Assembly: GCA_025531455.1 (NCBI GenBank)
Contig: JAMYHL010000004.1
Span: 1 to 64,000 of the forward strand
DNA: 64,000 nt
Direction: 5' to 3'
DNA from: Apiotrichum sp. Y4204
Lineage: Eukaryota; Basidiomycota; Tremellomycetes; Trichosporonales; Trichosporonaceae
Part shown: in pieces, positions 1 to 12,246 of the stretch
Numbering within the stretch: the stretch's first letter is position 1
Layout: every line of letters begins with the position of its first letter
Translations under genes and position numbers: made by a program
Notes under the pieces: model-generated
What the model saw: only the letters and a program-made list of their open reading frames with translations
The model's database searches: none
Told to the model about the DNA's origin: nothing

Positions 1-1701
1 CCATTGGGGGCACCGACTCACCCGCCCGGACGGGGGGCCCCGGGCCCCCCCCCCCCCCCCCCCCCCTTCAAACGCTCCCGTCCAGCGATCGGAAATGGAC
101 ACCGCGGCTCGTACCGTCGGGGGCCGAGTGAACATTCCAGAGGGGATCTGGCCGCTACCACTGTCTGGAGTCACATTCCGCGCCACACGCCACCGCCACT
201 CTCGACCCACAGCGGTCGATGTGCAGTCCGTCCAATTGCAGCGGGGACAATAGATGCTGCGTTTGCGCATGGTACCGGTGACTGTTACGGCCGAGAGTTG
301 CTTGTACTTTCCGGATTGGATGATGACCTTTCGGTGCATGCTGGTGCGCGCTGGTACTCGAATTGTGTAGACTGCTGTAGCCTCCCGTCGCCTTTGTTAT
401 CTCATGATCTCAGCCCACTGTCCGCCCACAGACCACCTACGGCGCCGTGGCGCATAATATACTCACCCGTACTCACCCCTCAATCGCCGACAATGCAGCC
501 AAACCAAGATCTGACCAGTTTCAATGTCTGATATCTGGTTCTTCGGCCCATTGTTATTCGGGCCATATTTGTTATCTGTCGTACAATACCAGCCACCTGT
601 GATCTGAATGGTAATAATCTGCTGCATATCATCTACTCGGCGTTCAGCACTGCAAACTACAAATCATCCCATTCTCAATCTGCACTTTTACTCCAACTCT
701 CAAACTTTTGATCTCCATCTCCCAGCCCGCCGACTGCGATTGGACACCGCAGTACCCAGTTCCAGGAAAGCCGTGGAGCGCACGGACGCCCGTCTTTTCT
801 TTTATCCCCTTTTTCCCGGCTCCCCCTCCGCGGAGTCCGGAGGACAAAGGACGCCGGCTGGGGGTTGTCCGTGTTCGATCGCTTACGCGTCGCTTTGCAG
901 TGGTGGGAGAGTAAGTGGCGCCCTGCATTCCGCACATCCACAAACTGCTTGGGAGAGTTGATGTCCGATGGAAGGCTGACGTTGGGTGGCAAGGGACCAG
1001 TACCTTGAGTGGGAGAAAAGAATCATCTACTCACGTACTCACCAACTCACTTACTTAAAATGTGGTGGCAACACGAGCTACTTGGAGATTTGCGTCTCGA
1101 TGCCGAGTGGTCGCCAAGTGGTTAGGTAGGATGTGAGGAATTGACCCGCAGTCGCGTGTACAGTGACAGCGGCAGCGGCCCATACTACACTTGCACAATC
1201 GCCTGGGATGCGATAAACCTCGTCGAGGTATGCGTCGGTGCTCTGAAAACGTGGGGTCTGAGGAGACAATGAGACTACCACAGCCGTAGTCTGCGACAGT
1301 CCTCACGCATCCGTTGCTCGTCCGATGACACTTTTCTCGCGTTTTGCGGACGCATTGCCCTTGTTGTGCCAGACATTTGCTCTGTGCAAAGATATATGCA
1401 AGGTCTACATTCCGCTCAGACGACGGTAGTGTAGAACACGAACAATGAACTGTTTTGGTATGAAAACAAGGACTGTGCAGTTCTACTTTTTCTATTGTCC
1501 TCTTCCTACTCTTCAGCACATGGACAACGTTCTTGGCCTTCCTCCCGGTCGTAACGCTTGTACCACACATGTGCAATGCCAAACGTCGGAATCGTGCCGC
1601 TTCCACTGACTCATTCCGTATTGTACATGGCCCATCTATGAAAAGTATGGATATCTAAAAATGGACTACCGTCAAACGACCTCGCCAGGATTACTGCTCT
1701 A
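1..1701. other. left-end stretch without a supported gene
   Basis: There is a 22-base run of C at 45-66. No recognised domain appears in any frame. On the minus strand a 67-codon open frame (1281-1078) has a protein-like composition (DEVYRIPGDC, then an Ala/Val-rich stretch), but its upstream continuation is broken by stops. It may be a last exon or a gene relic. I do not call it a gene. Confidence 0.4.
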
Positions 1702-2928
1702 CTACTTGATGTTGTAAGCCTGTCCCGGCTGGCAGTCGATACGGTCCTCGGGATTGCCAAACCTGTTGCAGGAGATTGAGTTGGCCGCACCGACAATGAG
1801 GCCGATGGGGCCCATGAACGACAAGGCGGCATCGACGGCAATCTTGCCGATGCCGGTACCACACTCCCACGAGCTGGGCTCCCACGAGCTGGGCGAGTCA
1901 TTGCACGAGGCAATGCCCATGACGAGCTTTGCAATGTTGCCCTTTGAGTTCTTGCCCTTTTGGGGGATACCCCTGATGGCGACCTGGAAGTTTTTGGGCA
2001 CCCTCTCGTACGTCACGCCCGCCCAGTCATCCGCGTTGAGGCGTACCTTTCGCTTTTCGACCTTTTGGACCGTCTGCCGGAGCACAGTCTTCATCACCTC
2101 GACCATCTTTTCGCGGGCGGCCATCCCCTCGGGCTCGATCTCCCAGTACGTGCTTACGCGGATTGTGCGCGGGCCCAGTCCGTCCTTCCAGTTCGAGAGG
2201 ACGTGGCATTGCGCGCCGATATTCTTGCCGCAGTAGTATTGATAGGCTACGCCGTCGGTGATCGTCTTGCTCTTGCACCCGCCCTGCTTTGCGCACTGGT
2301 CGAGAGCGCCCCCCGCGAGCTGTTCCGCATTCCACGCCGTCGCCTTCTTCTCGATCGGGTTGGGGCCCCCACGCCCAGACCCGCCAATCGCGTGTACTGC
2401 CACCGCCTCCTCATCTACCACAATGTCAAAGTAGCAGCCCTCGGGACAATCGTCCTCGTCGACATAGTGCGACAGCGGGTCGTCGTACTCGCACTCGTCG
2501 CCCTTGCCAGAGAGGCAGAGCGCGTATCCCTTTGTCTGGTCGATCCACTGGACAGGCTTGGAGGTGGGGCATCCGGATTCCTTGCGCATGAGACTGTATA
2601 GAATGAACAGATTTTGAAAAGTGAGCAGGTCCCCATTGGGAGACCACGAGATGCAGCACTGCCCGTCGCACAGCTTGCGATCCTGCAGCCCCGCGTTGAA
2701 CAGCTGATTCTTGTCCTTTTCAGTGTGCTTGGCGCGCAGCTCCTTGATCTTGGCGACGAGGCCCTGGCAGCTCCGTGGTCGGTCCGCCTTGTCCGTCGAG
2801 TTGCTGCACACGTATTTTCGTATCGGCTCGTCTCCACGCCTCATAAGAGAGCGGGTGCTATTGTGCGGGAGAGGGTTCGCTAGTGCCGTCCAGAACGTCA
2901 GCGCCAGGATGAGCAGAGCAGAGCGCAT
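1702..2928 (-). CDS. secreted cysteine-rich protein, 408 aa, single exon
   Basis: Function is not recognised. The protein begins with a hydrophobic signal peptide of about 17 residues ending near TALAN, followed by a dibasic RR at about residue 31 that could be a Kex2-type processing site. There are 18 cysteines, including a CC pair in DGQCCISW near residue 91 and YYCGKNIGAQC in the middle. This faintly recalls fungal secreted proteins of the Mug117 type, but I cannot confirm it. The C-terminal third has a short hydrophobic patch (FMGPIGLIVGAA), too weak for a sure membrane segment. A perfect in-frame 15-base duplication gives SSWEPSSWEC. Unlike most neighbours it needs no intron. The start is the first ATG of the signal peptide. 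A 9-base repeat array lies about 27 bases upstream. Confidence 0.75.
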   Translation of the reverse strand: MRSALLILALTFWTALANPLPHNSTRSLMRRGDEPIRKYVCSNSTDKADRPRSCQGLVAKIKELRAKHTEKDKNQLFNAGLQDRKLCDGQCCISWSPNGDLLTFQNLFILYSLMRKESGCPTSKPVQWIDQTKGYALCLSGKGDECEYDDPLSHYVDEDDCPEGCYFDIVVDEEAVAVHAIGGSGRGGPNPIEKKATAWNAEQLAGGALDQCAKQGGCKSKTITDGVAYQYYCGKNIGAQCHVLSNWKDGLGPRTIRVSTYWEIEPEGMAAREKMVEVMKTVLRQTVQKVEKRKVRLNADDWAGVTYERVPKNFQVAIRGIPQKGKNSKGNIAKLVMGIASCNDSPSSWEPSSWECGTGIGKIAVDAALSFMGPIGLIVGAANSISCNRFGNPEDRIDCQPGQAYNIK

Positions 2929-2954
2929 CGTGATTGTGATTCTGAATCAGTCGA

Positions 2955-3012
2955 GATCAGTGTAATCAGTGCGATCAGTGCGATCAGGGCGATCAGGGCG
3001 ATCAGGGCGAGC
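2955..3012. repeat. 9-base tandem array GATCAGKGC upstream of the secreted-protein gene
   Basis: Six imperfect copies of GATCAGTGC / GATCAGGGC lie in tandem between the start codon and the likely TATA element of the gene to the left. The decamer ATCAGTCGAG occurs on both sides (2946-2955 and near 3020-3029). The array would fall in the 5' leader or core promoter. Confidence 0.8.
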
Positions 3013-3145
3013 AAAGGCGATCAGTCGAGGGTGTTTAGTGATGATATTGTTTGTTGATGTCGTGTGTGTGAAGACTTTTGTGAGTGCAGTACAAAGTTGG
3101 GAGACGTGCGAGTTGGAGTTGCTATTCGGCCCACAGATGCATAGG

Positions 3146-3153
3146 TTATATAC
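3146..3153 (-). promoter_or_regulatory. possible TATA element of the secreted-protein gene
   Basis: Read on the minus strand the sequence is TATATAA, about 220 bases upstream of the start codon. It is the only clear TATA-like site in the upstream kilobase. The assignment rests on sequence and position only. The remaining 3.15-3.95 kb between genes shows nothing else. Confidence 0.35.
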
Positions 3154-3957
3154 CTGCCTCGAGCACCGCACGCCAAAAAAAGTGAAAATCCAGCGGGTGG
3201 GCGGGCACAGCCCATGACATCCTGTAGAGGCACACTCGGCGACTTTGCCCCTGCCGCACACGTACATGTGCGTATGTGCCTCCTCTGCCTCCACTGCCTT
3301 CTCTCCCTCCTCTGTATCCAAAAGTGATGTTCTGTACTTCTGTTCCAGGGTGATGCGGACCCGGAATGCGCGAAGTTGAGATTGCTTGGAAAGCGGAGTA
3401 ATGTGATGCAGTAGGAGATGGAGCGGTGCACTGGAGAGACTTTGGAAGGCACATTTGAGCCAAGTTGGGCGACACGGCGCGTCTGGGAAACGCACACAAA
3501 GCATACAATGCACATCATACTCCACGGGTTCTCACTTGCGAGCAGTGGTCGGAGGAGCAGCCGTTATGCAGCTACAATGCATCCAGAAAAAAAGTGGCGG
3601 ATGAATAGCATACCGCGTAGAGCGATGGGAGATGCGGAGACATTTCGTACGCGCCTACGCGCGCGCGTCCTTTGTGTTCGATTATGTTCAAAATGCCTGC
3701 TCCCTTTTCCCCTCGTCATTTGCTCCCCCCTTCCATGTTCCGTGTTTCATGTCCGATGTTCGAGCCCTCCGACTCCAATCTCAGCCTTTTCCACAGCCTG
3801 CCCAGCTGCCGTGATTCTGTCCCTCCACTCCAACGTCCAGGAATGGCATCTCCACACGTACAGGAATACGAAAAACGTCTCAGAAGACGATTAAAAAGCT
3901 CTCAACACCGCCACAATACCCAGCACAAGGTGAGGGGCCTTGCCCCCGGAATTCAGA

Positions 3958-6546
3958 CTACTCAACTCGAGACGCCACCCCCGACTCGTGTTCCTCACTA
4001 TGCCGGAAGCTCTTCCGGCTCTTCCGGCTGCGCACAGTGTGCGTGTGGCTGTCGACACGCTCCAGGTTCTCGAGGTTCCGGTCCATCTCCGTCTCGATGA
4101 TCAGCGGTTCTTCAGGGACGCCCTGCTCCTCTTCCAGCAGCAGGCGGGCGCGGCGCGTGGGCAGCGTGCCGATTATGTACACTGCCAACACTGTCCACGT
4201 TACGGCGGTCGCGATGCCCATCACCTCGATGGAGGAGAGGCGGTCGCCTGCGAGCGGGACGAGGATGAGGCACAGTGCGCAGAGCGTCGCGAAGATGAAG
4301 CGGATTACCTGGGGTTAGTGAATGGCACGGTAGTGACTCGTAGCATTCCAGGCCCGCAAGACCGGATCTAGGCGACTCCAGCCCTAGAGCTCCTTAGGAG
4401 TGGGGAGAGTGGGATACGACAACAATAGCGTTCTAAGGGAATGACCCCAAGGATGCCAAGGCGCCTGAGCGCGAGACGCATGGGTTATTACCGTTGTTCA
4501 ACGTGCCCGAGCGCGGCGCACGGGGTTATTACCATTGTCACTCCCACTGCCACCGCCACATGAATCCGGGCACGCATCCGTGCTCGCATCTCAGCCACGT
4601 CCGTGACAGGAGGCAGGGCAGCGTTTTGGGGTTGTCGCTATGACCTGATAACAAGATGTGACACCCCGTTTGTTGGAAGCAAGGGCACGAGTACGGTCCG
4701 AGCGCCAGGGCAGAAGAAAGCAAACAAGACTTTTGCGTAACGCGACAGTAGACTCATGACTGGACACACACTCACCCTCGGAATCCTCTCGCTTGTCCAG
4801 GGCTCGACGCGGTGGTGCAGCATGTCGATCAAGGCGATGAACAGCAGTGAGAAGCCCAGTCCGGCACCCCAGTACCTGAGGTCAGGTTAGGCCGAGTGAC
4901 ACTCTACTCACCATTTGACGCCGACCTCGACATCGTCCTCCGCTACCATCTTCGCGGCGGACGCAGATGCGAGTAGCAGTGCGGCGCAGAGCGGCCAGTG
5001 CAGGCTGGGAGTGAGCACCAACTCAATGGTATTGCTTCCACTCACAAGGAGAAGATCAGACCGGTGAACCAGCTGCGCCGCAGCGCGTGCAGATACTCGA
5101 ACGGCGTCTCGGAAGGCATCGTGTAGCTTTGGTTAGTCCCGCCTGACATGCGCTGCTCACAAATAGTTGAACGCCCAGGCGATCATGAGGCCCAGCACCG
5201 CCTTGCCGTACTTGTGCGACGCGCCAAACTCGCCCTTGGTCGGGACGTAGAGGAGGTTCATCCTGGGGTAAGCTGGGCGCGGCAGTGGGACAACGTACAC
5301 AAATTCGCCAAGCACGATGGTGACAAACGCAGACGAGCGCTCGATGCTGTGCTCAATGTTCACGGCTGCGGTCAGCGTTGGAGTGATTCAAAATCTTACC
5401 TGGGAGACAGAACTGGTACGGGACCATCGTGAGCGGGTTCTTCTGGAAAGCGGCGGCCTCGTGCGAGGCGATTTCACCGGCCGCGACGCGCTTCTGGTCG
5501 GCCTTGTACGCGCGCCAGTGCTGCAGCCGCCCGCTGAGGTAGTAGAACAGCCCGTCAAAGCGGATCAGATCGACCGCGATGCCGAGCGACGCGAGGATGA
5601 TCTGCGCCTTGCGGTTCGTGACCCATACCAGGGGCTGGTAGTCAGCAAAGGCTACATATATTCCAGTCTCTCCGTACTGACCAAGTAGACAAACATGGGG
5701 ATGAGGACCGCACATCCGCTGAGAAACTGCGTTCTGCGGAACCGCGGCAGCGACCACGCATAGTACCAGAGCACGAGAACTGGCGTCAGGACAGTCGGCG
5801 TGGGTACCCACCTCGCGTGAGCTTGATGATGAGCCAGAACGCCGCGGCGCAGTGCACGCCGCTGTGGTCGAGCTCAATCTCCTCGCCGTGCGGCTCGAGC
5901 TCGATCGCCGTCGCGCTCACAGAGTAGCCCAGCAGACAGATCATCCCGACCAGCACCCAAACGCGGTGGAGGAGCTGCTGTCAACACACTGTCATTTCGC
6001 TCGGCTCCCAACTTACATCATCGGTTCCCGAGACGTTCGCATACCGCCGCGCCTCTTCCCAGATACTCCACGACGGCCAGAACGTGAGGATGAAGCGCGC
6101 GACGGCAGGACCGCCCGGATGCGGCTCGACGGCTGCCTCGGCTGTCCTGTTAGTGTTTTCGCGAGGCTCCCACATTCACAATTCACTCACCGAGGTAGTG
6201 GATGATGCCGACGAAGAGCAGGTCGAAGAAGAGCTCGAAACGCGAGATTTCGCGCGGCGACGCCTCGCGGTACAGCTTGCCGTTCTCGATCCACTGGTTG
6301 TTAGAAATTACATTCTCGCGAAAGCGGCGCATTCCCTGGCTCTCATCCACGCACCTGGCGGATAACGGGCTTCTGCACGAGGTCACTGATACGCCGGGGC
6401 GGCTCGCGCTCGCCGCTGTCCTCGTGGAAGAAGAGGTTGGTCGAGCGCCCAAACTTGGCGTGGTGCTCGCTCGAGCGATGTGCCAATGCCGGCGGGGTGG
6501 GCACGCTGGGCCCAGCGCCGGGTGTCGCGCTTGGCGAGTCGGTCAT
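3958..6546 (-). CDS. LtrA-family (low temperature requirement A) multi-spanning membrane protein
   Basis: About ten exons separated by 40-90 base introns. The N-terminus (MTDSPSATPGAG) is soluble, then comes KPVIRQ and the family signature RFELFFDLLFVGIIHYLGE, characteristic of LtrA proteins. Several hydrophobic segments follow (for example LILTFWPSW, LVGMICLLGYSV, VLGLMIAWAFNYL, LGFSLLFIALIDML, MGIATAVTWTVLAVYIIGT). The tail is a charged cytosolic stretch with RSRKSRKS and ends at 3958. LtrA was named from a Listeria mutant; the fungal members have no firmly established reaction, so the role is not known. The start is the first ATG before the conserved block, with TATATATAT about 90 bases upstream. 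It diverges from the dioxygenase gene on the right. Confidence 0.8.
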
Positions 6547-6633
6547 CGCGGATGGTACGTGAGGGACGTGAGTGGGAGTGGGTGGATGTAAGTTCAAGTT
6601 GCGAAAGGAAGACAGTATCGCGCCCGTCAGCAG

Positions 6634-6642
6634 TATATATAT
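6634..6642 (-). promoter_or_regulatory. TATA-like element of the LtrA-like gene
   Basis: TATATATAT lies about 90 bases upstream of the LtrA-like start on the minus strand. It sits in the 735-base divergent promoter shared with the Ofd1/Tpa1 gene. That interval also holds a GCTAGCTGCTAGCT-type short repeat near 6835-6870. Confidence 0.4.
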
Positions 6643-7281
6643 GCACATTTGCTGATCACGCGCCAAGTTCCCACTCCACGGCGCGCTACCAATTCATGGT
6701 CATTTGTTGTTTGATACTTATTTTTTTGCTCTCGCTTAGAAGCGGTTTCGTTATCAATACCCCTTCGGGCTCGGCGATGACGAGAAGTGGAGGGAGGGTG
6801 GAGGATGCAATCTGGCCCGCGGCTGCCCCTGCCAGCTGCCAGCTACGAGCTGCTAGCTGCTAGCTCTGCTGGCCGACGGCCGACGGGGCGACTAACCACG
6901 TTCCGCAGGGTGGAGCAAAGACTAGCAAGAACATGCATGATACCATGGGAAAGGATGGGCGGGATCGCCAGGCCCGTCGCTGGCTTGGCACAAGGGATCC
7001 GCACTATTCTACAATCAACAAGCGCCCAATTTAGAACAGGGAACTGGGCAGGGAAAGTCACGTGGTGCCTACAAAAATCCGGATGTACGGAATTTAGAAG
7101 GTGTCGGAGACTCAACGGTGTCCGTCTTTTGACAGGATTTTTTTTTTAAATGCCACCATCATCTCGCGTGGCCAGCTTTTATTGTTCCCAACAATCCGGC
7201 ACCTCTCGAGATTCCAAGTATTTCGAGGGCCACACTTCGGGACATCCCTCTCTCCACACTTTTTCTCCCATCTAAACCACG

Positions 7282-9569
7282 ATGCCGAGCGCCGTCCGCC
7301 AGCGATCAGCGAGCACGAGCGGTACGAGCCCGCGCGCGAAGAAGGCGCGCGACGCATCAACATCATCCGCGATCACGCTGCCGTCCGGCGCGGCCCGCGA
7401 GGAGCTGCATGCCAGCTACGAGGCGAGCACGCCGTACAAGCACATTGTCGTGCCGGGCCTGCTGACTGATGAACTTGTGGGTCGCGGGAGCGGGATGGTG
7501 CTAATGGCAGCTTGAGAGCGTTGTGGAGGAGACGAAAACCTACGGCGTGCGCGGGGAGGAGGGCAGCCTTCCCGGCTGGGGATGGGAGCAGAAGGAGACG
7601 GATATCTACAAGGTGAGCTGCAAGAATGTCAAAGCTCGCAAGGAGGATCGCACTCACCTCCCAGATCCAGCAGACCCCCGACCTTGCGTCTCTCGACCCC
7701 GAGCATCTCCCCGAAGAGACACTCGCCGGCCTTCCCGAAATCACGCGCCTCAAGGAGTCGCTCTACTCGCAGGAGTTCCGCAACTTTGTGCGCGACGTGA
7801 CAGGATGCGGTCCGCTCTCCGGGAAGAAGACGGACTGCTCCGTGGGACTCTACACCGAGGGGTGAGTGGATGATGTTACCTCCTACATACAAGATCCACA
7901 ACGCTAATCTCAGCTCTCACCTCCTCCTGCACGACGACTCGATCTCGACCCGTGTCATCTCGTACATCCTATACCTCCCGAACTCGCCGCTTGACGCCCC
8001 CGAGTCCGAGTTTACGCGCCCCGCCGACAACGGCAAGTTCCTCAAGGGTTGGGACCCCAAGTGGGGCGGCTCGCTCGAGCTCTTCCCCGTCGCCAACGGC
8101 GAGGAGCGCGGCCTACCGGGCACCAAGGCTGTCGCGTCGCTGCCAGTCAAGTGGGGACAGATCATCTTCTTCCAGGTCCAGCCCGGTCGCTCATACCACT
8201 CCGTCGAGGAGGTGATTGTCGGCGACGGGCGGCGGCGTCTCGGTGTCTCTGGATGGTGAGTAAAGTTGGTGCAGCTATAGCAGCCGTTGGAATAGCTGCA
8301 CTGCTCCATCTCTGTCCTTCACTCACTCACACCAGGTTCCACCGCCCCATTGAGGGCGAGGACGGGTTTGGCGAGTACATCAAGGACGAGGCGACGCGGC
8401 AGGCGACTCTTTCTTCTCTGGCGCAGATCACCTCAGCGCCGACAGCCCCCATGACGCCATACACTGCCGACCCGCCCGCCGGCCTCACGCCCGCGCACCT
8501 CTCCTTCCTGTCAAAGTACCTCGCGCCGTCGTACCTCACCGCGGGCACACTCGAGAAGCTCGCAGGCCAGTTTGTCGCTGCGTCCGAGATTGTCCTGCAC
8601 AACTTTTTGAAACCCGAGCTCGCCGCCGCCGTTAAGGCCCAAACCGAGGCAGCGGACAAGGCGGCGTACGGCGACAGCAAGCTCATCCCGTCACAGGACG
8701 CCGGGGAGGGCGATGGGTGGACGCTGCAGGGCCCGACGAGCAAGCATCGGTACGCGGTGCTCTCTGGTGCGTCGCAGGCGACGCCGGCACTAAACGAGCT
8801 CGTGTCCGATCTCCTCCCGTCGCCGGCCTTCCGCGCGTGGCTCGGTGTCGTCTCCAGCCTCGTGCCCCTCGCGCACCGCGCCGAGGCGCGCCGCTTCCGC
8901 CGCGGACTGGACTACACGCTCGCAAACGGCGAGGGCCGCGCAGGTGACGTGCGCCTCGACGTCTTCCTCGGGCTAACCTGGTGGGCGGACGTGGCCCCAG
9001 GAAGTGACGCAGAGGACGCACTCATCGAGCACGGCGGATGGGAGTGCTACCTCCCTGCGCCAGACGAGGCCGAGGACCCGGAGACATACCAGTCTGCGCT
9101 TGCTAAGCGCGCTGCGGCGCTGCATGATGCGGGTATCGAGGAGGGGGCCGAGGAGGGCAAGGAGCAGCCCAAGGTCGAGGAGGTCGGGGAGCCCATGGAG
9201 ATTGAAAAGCCCGCCGAGGGCGCTGTTGAGGCCGCTGCGGAGGCCGCCGCTGAAGGCGCCAAGGCGGCGTCGCGGGCCAAGGACGTGTCCATTTCTATGG
9301 GCGGCGTCGAACTCGAGTTTGACCCCGACCAGTTCAGCGACGGCGACTTTGATACCGACTCGGAGGCGGGCGACGACGACGAGGGGCCCCTGCTCACCCT
9401 CCCTGTTGGCTGGAACAAGATGCTCCTCGTGCTCCGCGATCCGGGGGTTATGCGCTTCGTCAAGTACCTCTCGGCTGCGGCGCCGGGGTCGCGCTGGGAC
9501 GTTGGCGGCGAGTGGGAGGTTGGCCAGCTCGAGGAGGACGACGAGGAGGAGACCACGGAGGACAAGTAG
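7282..9569 (+). CDS. ofd1: Ofd1/Tpa1-type prolyl hydroxylase (2-oxoglutarate and Fe(II) dioxygenase)
   Basis: Members of this family hydroxylate a proline of ribosomal protein uS12 and, in fission yeast, the Ofd1 protein also controls turnover of the sterol regulator Sre1. The gene has five exons. Exon 1 encodes MPSAVRQRS and a basic stretch with PRAKKAR, a possible nuclear signal. The catalytic double-stranded beta-helix is visible as SHLLLHDDSIS (HxD iron ligand), then PGRSYHSVEEV (second histidine) and RRRLGVSGWFH (2-oxoglutarate-binding arginine). A second, degenerate oxygenase-like domain (LSFLSKYLAPSYL onward, with GGWECYLP) fills the C-terminal half, as in Tpa1. The C-terminus is acidic (EEDDEEETTEDK). 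The gene converges on the F-box/WD40 gene with only about 150 bases between stops. Confidence 0.9.
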
Positions 9570-9718
9570 AATTGTACATTCGCATCATATGGATCTTTGA
9601 TACTGCTCCTGGGTGGCGCAGATGCATGCAAGGGACGGAAACTATTAGGTGTGTATATCGTGAGAGTGGTGTTCATGAGTATGCTACATGTCGTCTCCGC
9701 TTCCTCCTCCCCACAACA

Positions 9719-12246
9719 TTACACAAACGCCGTATCGAGGCCCTCGGAAAAGTCGACGATCACGATACGCGCGTCAAGACCGGACGACACGACGCGCACG
9801 CTGTCGCCCGTGATGGCGAACACGCGGCCGACGTGGCATCCCGCAAAGTCAAAGATGAGGCGTCCGGTGCGGCGGTTCCACATCTGGGCAGCGTCAGCTC
9901 GGAGTCTACCTAAAGCCTAAAAGCTCAGTGCCCACCTTGATGGTCGAGTCGTAGCTCGCTGACAGAGTCACTTGCTCGCCAATCGAGAGACTGCGGACGA
10001 GGTCGGTGTGCCCGCGATTCAGGCAGCGCACACACCCATCCGGGCTCTGGCGCTGTGTCGGGAACGCACACGAGCAGGTGGCGTGGTACTCGACGCCAGC
10101 CTGTATCACGAGGCGGGGCCGAGGCGAGGCGCTGTCGTCCTCCATGTCCGAGTCGAGGGACAGATCGTGTTCGAGGTCCAGCATGTCGCGGAAGGAGAGC
10201 TGGTTCAAGAGCTCGGTACCAGGCGGAACTTCGACAACGTAGAATGTGCGGATACTCGTGTCCGAGCTGCCTGTCACGACGGTGCCGCGCAGTTTGGCGC
10301 CGGGAATGTCGCTCGTCCATCCCGCCTGAGCGCTCGGCGTCGGCTCAAATGACATGCTCGAAATGCCCCGGACATGCGCGTCAATGGTCGCGAGCATACG
10401 GCCATCGCGGATATCCCATACACGGACGGAACGGTCACCCGAGGCGGAGACGATAAAGTCCTTTGTCAGACCCACAGCGTTGATCGCTCCGCGGTGGCCG
10501 CTGTCTGCCGGCTGCTGGATGACCAGCAGCTCCTCCATCGTATGGATGTCAAATAGGCGGATGGTACGGTCCTTTGAGCAGCTCACAATGTGCTGGTCGT
10601 CGCCGCGAACAAAGAGAACGGAATCCTGGTGCGCCTCAATCACACGCTCCGGAGTGCCATCGCCGTGCTCGACATCCCACAGGCAGATGCGCCCATCACT
10701 GGCACCGGACACCGCGACGAGACGGTGCTTTGGTGTTGAGTCGCGTTGCGGTGTTCCCAGCATCCGTTTTGGAGAACGGTTCCGTTGTGACGGAGAGTCC
10801 CGCGCCTCAACAATCGGGATCTCGATAACAAAGTGGCACAGAATGGAGCCCGTGTGACCACCAGAGAACACTTTCACTACACGTGGGTGCTCGCACCCCA
10901 GCTGCCATAGCCGAAGAGTGCGGTCTCGTGACCCCGTCAGAAGCCAGTCGCGGCCAGCGACTACTGGCACGGACGGCTGCGGGGGCGGGCTGCGCCCCAT
11001 GTTTCCCTTCGATCCAATGCTCACGTTCCCAGGCCATGAAGTGGACACGGGGGTGCCAAATACGTCCGTAGAAGTCGACCATGTACGCAACGTGTACACC
11101 AGCTCATCGGGGTCTGTGGTCGTGAGGGGAATTCTCATGTGGTGCTGGAAGAGATGCAGCGAGTAAATACTCTCGACATGGCCGGGTAGACCTCCCGCAG
11201 CGGTGGAGGATGCAGAGGTTAATATGGTAGCCCGTGGCCTCCATGACATCCTCTTGCCAGCACGCCTGCCTTCAAGGTCCACCGGGCGAGAGTCCGTCAT
11301 GCGTCGATTGAGGATACGGCGCACCAGATACAGCTGCTTGTAGTTGACCTTGGGCAAGGCGGACGGAATGGGAATATGCGACGCGATCGGCGGGTCATTA
11401 GCGGGATCAGGAACGGTGACCGGCGTCGGTGACGGGGCTGGGGGAGCCGCTCGCTGGTATGTAGGTAGTCCGCCGTGTGGTCTCTCCCATACCACTCGTC
11501 GACGGAAATCACTTTCTCCAGTGATGCTCGGCGTATTCAACGGATTCAACGGATTCAACGGATTCGGGCTAGGTGACGCGGGATCCGCTGATGACATGGA
11601 CGGTTGCTCGATTTCCGAGTCTTCGTCCGAGTTGCATTCAAAGCTCTCGTCGGGGGAAAGGTTTGTTCGTGCACCGGCATGAAGATGAAACAGTTGGCGA
11701 TGGACCGTAAGGTCGTGCCATGTTGTGTGTGCAGGCACAATCGGCGGGTCGTGGGTTTGACAAAGCTCGCGCCAGATACCTGCACTGTCAATGCTGTTCG
11801 ATGCACTTGGCTGGACCCACTCTGGTCATCACATAACCGTGCCCATGCTTGGCTCACGCGCTTGCACTTCAGCAGGTCGTCTGGAGAGAGGTATCCCAAA
11901 ATGCGTATCGATATCTCTGGTGGGAGCAGCTGGGGCGTTAGTCTGCCTTGTGTGTGAGGCTGAAAATCATACCCCTATAATGTCCTTCTGCATCATCAGC
12001 GATAACTGCCCATGCAACGCGATGACCTCTGCGAGCGTGAGCAATAAGGAGAGGGATGCGGAGTACTTAAAGACATCACTCACCATCGCGAGGAAGCGAC
12101 CATAGAATGGCAGTGGCGATTTCTGTCGGCTGTCAGCGTCTGTGGCAATCGGCCTATTCGTGACACCTACCTCGACGCGCAGCGCAGGGAAGGGCCAGGA
12201 CTGCCGCCCGGATGTCCTTTGTGGACGCCAGCGGTCCGGCAGACAT
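9719..12246 (-). CDS. F-box and WD40 repeat protein (SCF substrate receptor)
   Basis: A probable SCF ubiquitin ligase receptor of the Cdc4/Met30/Pof1 type. After a short first exon (MSAGPLASTKDIR) the F-box reads LLPPEISIRILGYLSPDD then LLKCKRVSQAW, followed across an intron by GIWRELCQ. A linker with acidic and Ser/Pro-rich sequence contains the repeated NPLNPLNPLN. WD40 blades follow: LLTGSRDRTLRLWQLG, SGASDGRICLWDV, SCSKDRTIRLFDI, SASGDRSVRVWDI, VTGSSDTSIRTF and LSASYDSTIK. The last blade lies in a separate exon beginning MWNRRTGRLIFDF and ending GLDTAFV at 9719. The substrate cannot be read from sequence. Orthology to a particular yeast protein is not assigned. Confidence 0.85.
11535..11567. 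repeat. in-frame 9-base repeat in the F-box gene
   Basis: Three tandem copies of ATTCAACGG plus a partial fourth encode NPLNPLNPLN in the linker between F-box and WD40 domain. The unit is a multiple of three, so copy number can change without breaking the frame. Confidence 0.85.

Noticed and set aside
1055..1606. 183-codon minus-strand open frame
   Set aside because: The best protein-like segment (DEVYRIPGDC) lies in a different register, and neither frame shows a domain or joins through splice sites.
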